Shown here: in pieces, positions 6,540 through 9,920 of the stretch
How positions within the stretch are numbered: position 1 is the stretch's first letter
Layout of the letters: each line of letters starts with the position of its first letter
Assembly (NCBI GenBank): GCA_017648805.1
Contig: JAGCIC010000125.1
Span: forward strand, 1 to 9,920
Length of the DNA: 9,920 bases
DNA from: Clostridia bacterium
GTDB lineage: Bacteria; Bacillota_A; Clostridia; Christensenellales; Aristaeellaceae
Reading direction: 5' to 3'
Made by a program: the position numbers and the translations under genes
The notes under the pieces: model-generated
The model's input: the letters and a program-made list of their open reading frames with translations, nothing else
Database searches by the model: none
What the model was told of the DNA's origin: nothing

Positions 6540-7586
6540 CTACTTTCTGCGGCCCGCTCCGCCGCCGCTGGTGCGTCCGCCGCCGCCCGTAGCTCCCCCA
6601 AAAGAGGAAGGACGCGAGGACGTGCTCCTGGAAGAAGATGAGGAAGAAGACGGACGCGATGTATAGGAACGGGAGGATGAACTCCTGGAAGAGGACGAGG
6701 AGGACACGCTCCTGCCCAGGCTGCCCAGGAAGCCGCCCAGGATCCCGGAGCCCGAGGGCGTCCTGCCGTAGGTCTGGCCGGGGGTGTGGTAGTACCCGCT
6801 CCTGAACGAGGTGGGACGGCGGCGCGGCGGCTGCGGCGCCACTACTATCGGGGGCACAGGCGGCGCGGGCGGCGTCACCACCACGGGACGGGCGGGCGCG
6901 GGCGCTTTCTTTTTCTTTTTTAAGCTGGAAACGATTATCACTATCACGACGATGATGAGTATGATCCAGAACCAGCTTATGCCGCCGCTTTTCTTTTCGG
7001 CCCTCTGGGCAGTAAAGCCGCTGTCCTGGCCTCCCAGCAGGCCCGATTCCTCGATCGCCGAGTAGTTAAGATATGCCAGGTTCAGCCCGTAATAGTCCCT
7101 CACGTGCTCGAACAGCTCCCGGAAGATCTTCCGCGCGCCTTCGGAATACCTGCCACGGGCAAAGTCAGGCTCAAGGTATTTTTCAAGATAGTCCCCTATC
7201 TCGCCGGGATCGATTATGGCGTTGGTGCCGCTGCCCTGGCTCACCCAGTAGTCCCCGTCGTCGGGGTCGCGGGCTATCACCATCAGCAGCAGAAAGCCGT
7301 TGTCCTTCTTTTTGTCGCCCACACCCCAGGTGTTGAACAGCCTGTCCGCGTAAATGTCGGTGGTCAGGCTGCCCGTGGAGCGCACGGTGGCGATGACTAT
7401 CTGGCTGCCGGTGGCCTTTTCCAGATTCTTATTGTTAAAGTATATCTCCGCCTTGGCTTCGTATTCCAGCACGTTCGCCGCGTCGTTATAGTAAAAATCC
7501 TTGCTCTTTTCCAGCAGGGACGAAGCGAGCGCCCACGAACACATGATAAGCGCCAGTGCGAGACACACGCTCAGCAGTTTTTTCAT
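6540..7586 (-). CDS. TPM-domain secreted protein (YgcG/Psb32 type), membrane-anchored, with Ser- and Gly-rich tail
   Basis: The TPM domain is found in YgcG-type bacterial proteins and in plant TLP18.3/Psb32, where it is tied to membrane-protein repair; some members have phosphatase activity. I place the start at the ATG at 7586 (348 residues) because GGAGG lies seven bases before it; the ATG at 7592 touches the Shine-Dalgarno. Order of parts: signal peptide (1-22, cleavage after ALA), TPM domain (about 33-168) with family blocks FNTWGVG, KKDNGFLLLMVI and FARGRYSEG, one membrane helix (about 203-221), a KKKKK stop-transfer, a Pro-rich stretch (229-257), a Ser/Arg-rich stretch (294-327) and a Gly tail ending GGGGRTSGGGAGRRK. 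The same tail ends the upstream gene. The gene lies 70 bases after that gene and 6 bases before the mutarotase-like gene. LemA and TPM genes are often neighbours in bacteria, and a LemA-like gene is two genes upstream. The exact activity is unknown. Confidence 0.9.
   Translation of the reverse strand: MKKLLSVCLALALIMCSWALASSLLEKSKDFYYNDAANVLEYEAKAEIYFNNKNLEKATGSQIVIATVRSTGSLTTDIYADRLFNTWGVGDKKKDNGFLLLMVIARDPDDGDYWVSQGSGTNAIIDPGEIGDYLEKYLEPDFARGRYSEGARKIFRELFEHVRDYYGLNLAYLNYSAIEESGLLGGQDSGFTAQRAEKKSGGISWFWIILIIVVIVIIVSSLKKKKKAPAPARPVVVTPPAPPVPPIVVAPQPPRRRPTSFRSGYYHTPGQTYGRTPSGSGILGGFLGSLGRSVSSSSSSRSSSSRSYTSRPSSSSSSSRSTSSRPSSFGGATGGGGRTSGGGAGRRK
6606..6707 (-). repeat. Low-complexity Ser/Arg coding tract in the TPM gene
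   Basis: Codons 294-327 of the TPM gene encode almost only Ser with scattered Arg (SSSSSSRSSSSRSYTS-like). The plus strand reads as purine-rich GAA, GAG and GAC triplets. The tract is expected to be disordered and prone to length change by slippage or recombination. Confidence 0.7.
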
Positions 7587-7656
7587 TATCATACCTCCGT
7601 TTTAGCCATATGACACGTGTTTCGTTTGTTTATGCGGCCGGGCTGCGCTTTCACGT

Positions 7657-8157
7657 TTATTTTCTCCTGCCCGCGCCGCCGCCGCTGGTGCGGCCTCCGC
7701 CGCCCCTGGCTCCGCCGAAACCGCCAAAGCCGCCCGAACCGCGGGACGACCCGCCGCGGCTGCCGCTTCCGGAGTGGAGCAGTACGTCCAGCAGTATCTC
7801 AAAAATGAACCTCAAAAGCAGTACCAGCACCCGGCCGAAGCCGTACCAGAACACTTCCCAGTGGCCGCTCCTGGCGATGGCCAGCAGCGCAGCCGTTACG
7901 CCCATCAGTGCGCACAGCGCGATCATGAGCGCCTTTACGGCGGGATCCAGCAGCCCGACCAGCAGGCACGCCGCCGCAATGGCGCCCACAAGATAAATCG
8001 CTTTCAGCAGCCTGTCTTTCTTTGGCGCGGGCGCGGCTTCTACCTCCGAAACGGTCAGTTCCTCCGGCGCTTCTTCCGGCTGCTGCGGGCTCAAAGCGGC
8101 TGCCGCGTTCACGGGTCCGGCCTGTTTATACTCCTCCCTGTCCTGGGAATTGTCCAT
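7657..8157 (-). CDS. Small three-helix membrane protein with Gly/Arg-rich C-terminal tail, unknown function
   Basis: I do not recognise a named family. The 166-residue product starts at the ATG at 8157, six bases after GAAGGA; an in-frame ATG at 8175 has no site. Residues 1-47 are hydrophilic, acidic and Ala/Pro/Gln-rich, with no signal peptide. A KKDRLLK step leads into hydrophobic segments at about 51-70, 73-95 and 105-127, the last interrupted by charged residues (R116, E120, D124). A Gly/Ser/Arg tail (129-166) follows, and its last 20 residues match the end of the neighbouring TPM protein with one difference. The gene sits between a LemA-like gene (48 bases upstream) and the TPM gene (70 bases downstream). 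The shared tail and position suggest that the two proteins meet a common partner or assemble together; this is inference. The topology is uncertain, and a helical hairpin plus an amphipathic third segment is possible. Confidence 0.8.
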   Translation of the reverse strand: MDNSQDREEYKQAGPVNAAAALSPQQPEEAPEELTVSEVEAAPAPKKDRLLKAIYLVGAIAAACLLVGLLDPAVKALMIALCALMGVTAALLAIARSGHWEVFWYGFGRVLVLLLRFIFEILLDVLLHSGSGSRGGSSRGSGGFGGFGGARGGGGRTSGGGAGRRK

Positions 8158-8205
8158 AAGCGTTCCTTCGCGCATATTCGGTTTCGTCCGGTTCCGTTTT
8201 TCGCC

Positions 8206-8793
8206 TTACTTGGAAGGCACGTCCTTTATGCCCCAGATCAGAGCCATCAGCCGGCCGGGGATGTCCTTGCGGGCGGAATTGAATTTGTCCGCCTTCTCCC
8301 AGTAGGCATTGGAGGTGATGGTCTTGCTGTAGCTGGTCAGGTTGTCCATATATCTTTTGGCCGAAGAATCATCCCGCAGATAGGCGGTATACAGTTCCGT
8401 GGCCTTTGCGTAAAGTTCGTCGTAAAGCGTGACTTTCTCGGTCTCCTCCGCGGCGCGGATCTGCTTTATCAGCTTTTCCAGCTCGTCCGCCTTGGCGCTC
8501 TCGCCCCCCGCCTTCACCATATTCAGTATCTGCTGGGCGGAGTCCACGGAGCGTTCCACGTAATAGCCTACCGAGTCGTCACGGTACTCGGTGGTGACAG
8601 AGGAGTTGTATTTCAAATCCTTGACCGCGCTGTTTCTCAGAGCCCTGAGTTTAAGGGGCCCGATCACCAGCAGCGACAGGGCGATGGCAACAGCCAATAC
8701 CCTTTTGGCAAGGGTGGTGTTTTCGGTCAAAGCGGTCTTTTCCTTGGGGGTCTCCTCCTGCTGAGGAGCTTTCTGATACGCAGTCTGGCTCAT
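8206..8793 (-). CDS. Divergent LemA-like membrane protein
   Basis: The 195-residue product has a hydrophilic Gln/Glu/Lys-rich N-terminus (1-28), one membrane helix (about 31-47) and a helical domain (50-195). Its C-terminal end, NAYWEKADKFNSARKDIPGR followed by LMALIWGIKDVP, matches the LemA family signature around YN-x-x-V-x-x-YN then FPGN-LIA-x-x-x-GF-x-x-x-P, and the overall length fits LemA (about 185). The usual early LemA motif, with Arg-rich dLIPnLV, is not recognisable, so this is a distant member. LemA proteins are membrane-anchored four-helix proteins of unknown biochemical role, commonly encoded beside TPM-domain genes, as here. The start is supported by AAGGATAGG upstream. It lies 104 bases after TelA across a strong hairpin. 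An unrelated helical protein with a chance LemA-like end is the alternative. Confidence 0.6.
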   Translation of the reverse strand: MSQTAYQKAPQQEETPKEKTALTENTTLAKRVLAVAIALSLLVIGPLKLRALRNSAVKDLKYNSSVTTEYRDDSVGYYVERSVDSAQQILNMVKAGGESAKADELEKLIKQIRAAEETEKVTLYDELYAKATELYTAYLRDDSSAKRYMDNLTSYSKTITSNAYWEKADKFNSARKDIPGRLMALIWGIKDVPSK

Positions 8794-8820
8794 ATCCTAT
8801 CCTTCTCGCGCCGGTCGCGC

Positions 8821-8852
8821 GCGGTAAGTCGGTGAAAGGTTCTTTTTACCGC
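8821..8852 (-). other. Short inverted repeat upstream of the LemA-like gene
   Basis: GCGGTAA (8821-8827) and TTACCGC (8846-8852) are exact reverse complements separated by 18 bases. This could extend a leader structure with the GC-rich hairpin beside it, or be an operator for the LemA-like gene. The support is symmetry only. Confidence 0.3.
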
Positions 8853-8855
8853 CAA

Positions 8856-8877
8856 GGGGCGGGAAATATCCCGCCCC
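8856..8877 (-). terminator. GC-rich hairpin between TelA and LemA-like genes
   Basis: GGGGCGGGA and TCCCGCCCC (8856-8864 with 8869-8877) form an exact nine-pair stem with a four-base loop, 20 bases after the TelA stop codon. The minus-strand sequence after it (TTGGCGGTAAAAAG) has only two Ts, so termination would be partial at best. It may act as an attenuator or an mRNA-stabilising hairpin that lowers expression of the downstream genes relative to TelA. Confidence 0.5.
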
Positions 8878-8897
8878 GCGGCATGCAAAGCGTATTA

Positions 8898-9920
8898 TCA
8901 GCCTTTGAACTCGAGCAGCTTCGCCTTGAGCTCGTTTTCGATGTTCTTGAGCTGCTCCTCGGCGGCGCGGCGGGCTTCCTTGCCCTCGTTCTGGATCTTC
9001 AGCACTTCGTCCATGGTGTCGATCAACTGCTGGTGGGTGTAGTTCAGGGTCTCGATGTCGATGATGCCCCTCTCGGCAGCCTTGGCGGTCTCGACGGTGG
9101 CCATGTGCAGCGCGTCGGCGTTCTTCTTGAGCAGCTCGTTGGTCAGGTTGGTGACCGCCTGCTGGGCTTCCATGGCCTGCTGGCTGTGCTCGATGCCCAG
9201 CGCCATCACCATCTGGCTCTTCCATACGGGGATGGTGTTGACGATGGTGGACTGGATCTTTTCCACCATCACGGTGTCGGAGGACTGGATCAGGCGGATC
9301 TGGGGCGCCATCTGGATGGAGATGTTGCGGGTGAGCTCCAGGTCGTAGATCTTCTTTTCGAAGCGGTCAGCCTTGTCGTTTAAGTCCTTGGCGGCCTGGG
9401 CGTCCTCGGGCAGACCGGAGCGCTTGGCCAGCTCCACGGCTTCGGCGATGGGGCCGTTGCGGAACTCTTCGAGCTTTTTCTTGCCCATGGCGATGTACAC
9501 GGTGAGGGTCTTGAAGTATACCAGGTTCTCGTTGTACAGTTCGTCCAAAAGCACGATGTCGTTGAGCAGGGTGATCTTGTGGGAGTTAAGGGCCTGCACG
9601 ATGGCGTCCACGTTTACGGTGGCGCCTTCATAGCGGGTCTTGAGCAGCTCGATCTTGCTTACGCCCTTCTTGAAGCGGGCAAACAGGCCCTTCTTCTTGG
9701 GCTCATCCACGGTGAAGCCCTTGAGCTCGAGCCCCAGCTTGCTGATCAGGTCGCCCACTTCGCCCAGGTCCTTGGTCTTGACCTTGGCAAGCGCCGTGTC
9801 GGAGAAGCGGCTCAAGTCGTTCTGAATCTCCGCGCCGAAGGCGAACACGTCGGCAGTCTCGCGGATGTCGGTCTTCTCCACCTCGCGGATGGCGTCATAG
9901 ACGGCCTTGCGCTCCTTGGC
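8898..9920 (-). CDS. TelA family protein (toxic anion resistance type), 5' end outside window
   Basis: The reading frame is open to the right edge, so the start lies outside; 340 residues are visible, close to a full TelA (usually 360-400). The GTG at 9881 lies inside the conserved region and is not a plausible start. The family pattern is clear: DVFAFGAEIQNDLSRFSD, KTKDLGEVGDLISKLGLELK, FKKGVSKIELLKTRYEGA, then a long helical region with QMAPQIRLIQSSD, IPVWKSQMVMALG and QAMEAQQAVTNLTNELLKKN, and a charged coiled-coil end (EARRAAEEQLKNIENELKAK). No membrane segment or signal peptide is visible. TelA was named for tellurite resistance, and homologues are linked to envelope stress and antimicrobial tolerance, but the mechanism is not established. 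It is often encoded beside an XpaC-type gene, which would lie beyond the right edge if present. It heads the visible LemA-like and TPM series. Confidence 0.93.
   Translation of the reverse strand, partial: AKERKAVYDAIREVEKTDIRETADVFAFGAEIQNDLSRFSDTALAKVKTKDLGEVGDLISKLGLELKGFTVDEPKKKGLFARFKKGVSKIELLKTRYEGATVNVDAIVQALNSHKITLLNDIVLLDELYNENLVYFKTLTVYIAMGKKKLEEFRNGPIAEAVELAKRSGLPEDAQAAKDLNDKADRFEKKIYDLELTRNISIQMAPQIRLIQSSDTVMVEKIQSTIVNTIPVWKSQMVMALGIEHSQQAMEAQQAVTNLTNELLKKNADALHMATVETAKAAERGIIDIETLNYTHQQLIDTMDEVLKIQNEGKEARRAAEEQLKNIENELKAKLLEFKG

Noticed and set aside
7590..7592. First ATG of the TPM gene as the start
   Set aside because: It touches the GGAGGT site, leaving no spacing. The ATG six bases later has ideal spacing and begins a standard MKK signal peptide.
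7774..8835. Plus-strand open frame of 353 codons across the LemA-like and Gly-tail genes
   Set aside because: It is antisense to two genes with good start sites, membrane helices and family signals. The composition (Gln/Arg/Gly-rich) is that of a shadow frame.
9879..9881. GTG as start codon of the TelA gene
   Set aside because: The frame stays open to the window edge, the upstream residues fit the TelA helix, and there is no Shine-Dalgarno before it.

Overview
The window is a densely packed, GC-rich bacterial segment in which every supported gene is on the minus strand, so genes are described from the right edge to the left. I see ten complete or partial protein genes plus one secreted-protein fragment, and no tRNA, rRNA, insertion sequence or CRISPR array. 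Strong Shine-Dalgarno sites (GGAGG types), short Lys-rich signal peptides, a PepT tripeptidase, an LCP (LytR-CpsA-Psr) protein and a GH130 phosphorylase close to one known from human gut metagenomes together suggest a gut- or rumen-associated Bacillota of the Clostridia type. The genus cannot be fixed from the sequence.

Right part (9920 to 6540): a membrane/envelope cassette. A TelA-family protein runs off the right edge. It is followed by a divergent LemA-like membrane protein, a small three-helix membrane protein with a glycine-rich tail, and a secreted, membrane-anchored TPM-domain protein (YgcG/Psb32 type). The last two end in an almost identical 20-residue Gly/Arg tail whose codons differ mostly at synonymous positions. 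TelA, LemA and TPM genes are each poorly understood but often linked to the cell envelope, and here they seem to form one expression unit. This is the best candidate for an undescribed system in the window.

Middle part (6533 to 3550): three tightly coupled genes. The first is a protein made of two tandem rhamnose-mutarotase-like (dimeric alpha/beta barrel) domains, of which only the second keeps the family's Tyr-x-x-x-His motif. The second is peptidase T. The third is a secreted RCC1-type protein with seven recognisable repeats, enough for a full seven-bladed propeller, whose start codon overlaps the pepT stop.

Left part (3503 to 1): an Mrp/NBP35-type P-loop ATPase (iron-sulfur cluster carrier) and a GH130 beta-mannoside phosphorylase 24 bases later. 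A 316-base gene-free region follows, with five separate inverted repeats on the transcribed strand, including a perfect 32-bp palindrome. After it come an LCP-family cell-wall glycopolymer ligase and the start of a small secreted protein cut by the left edge. The functions in this part (cofactor maturation, mannoside recycling, wall polymer attachment) are not obviously related, so they look like a housekeeping neighbourhood rather than one pathway.
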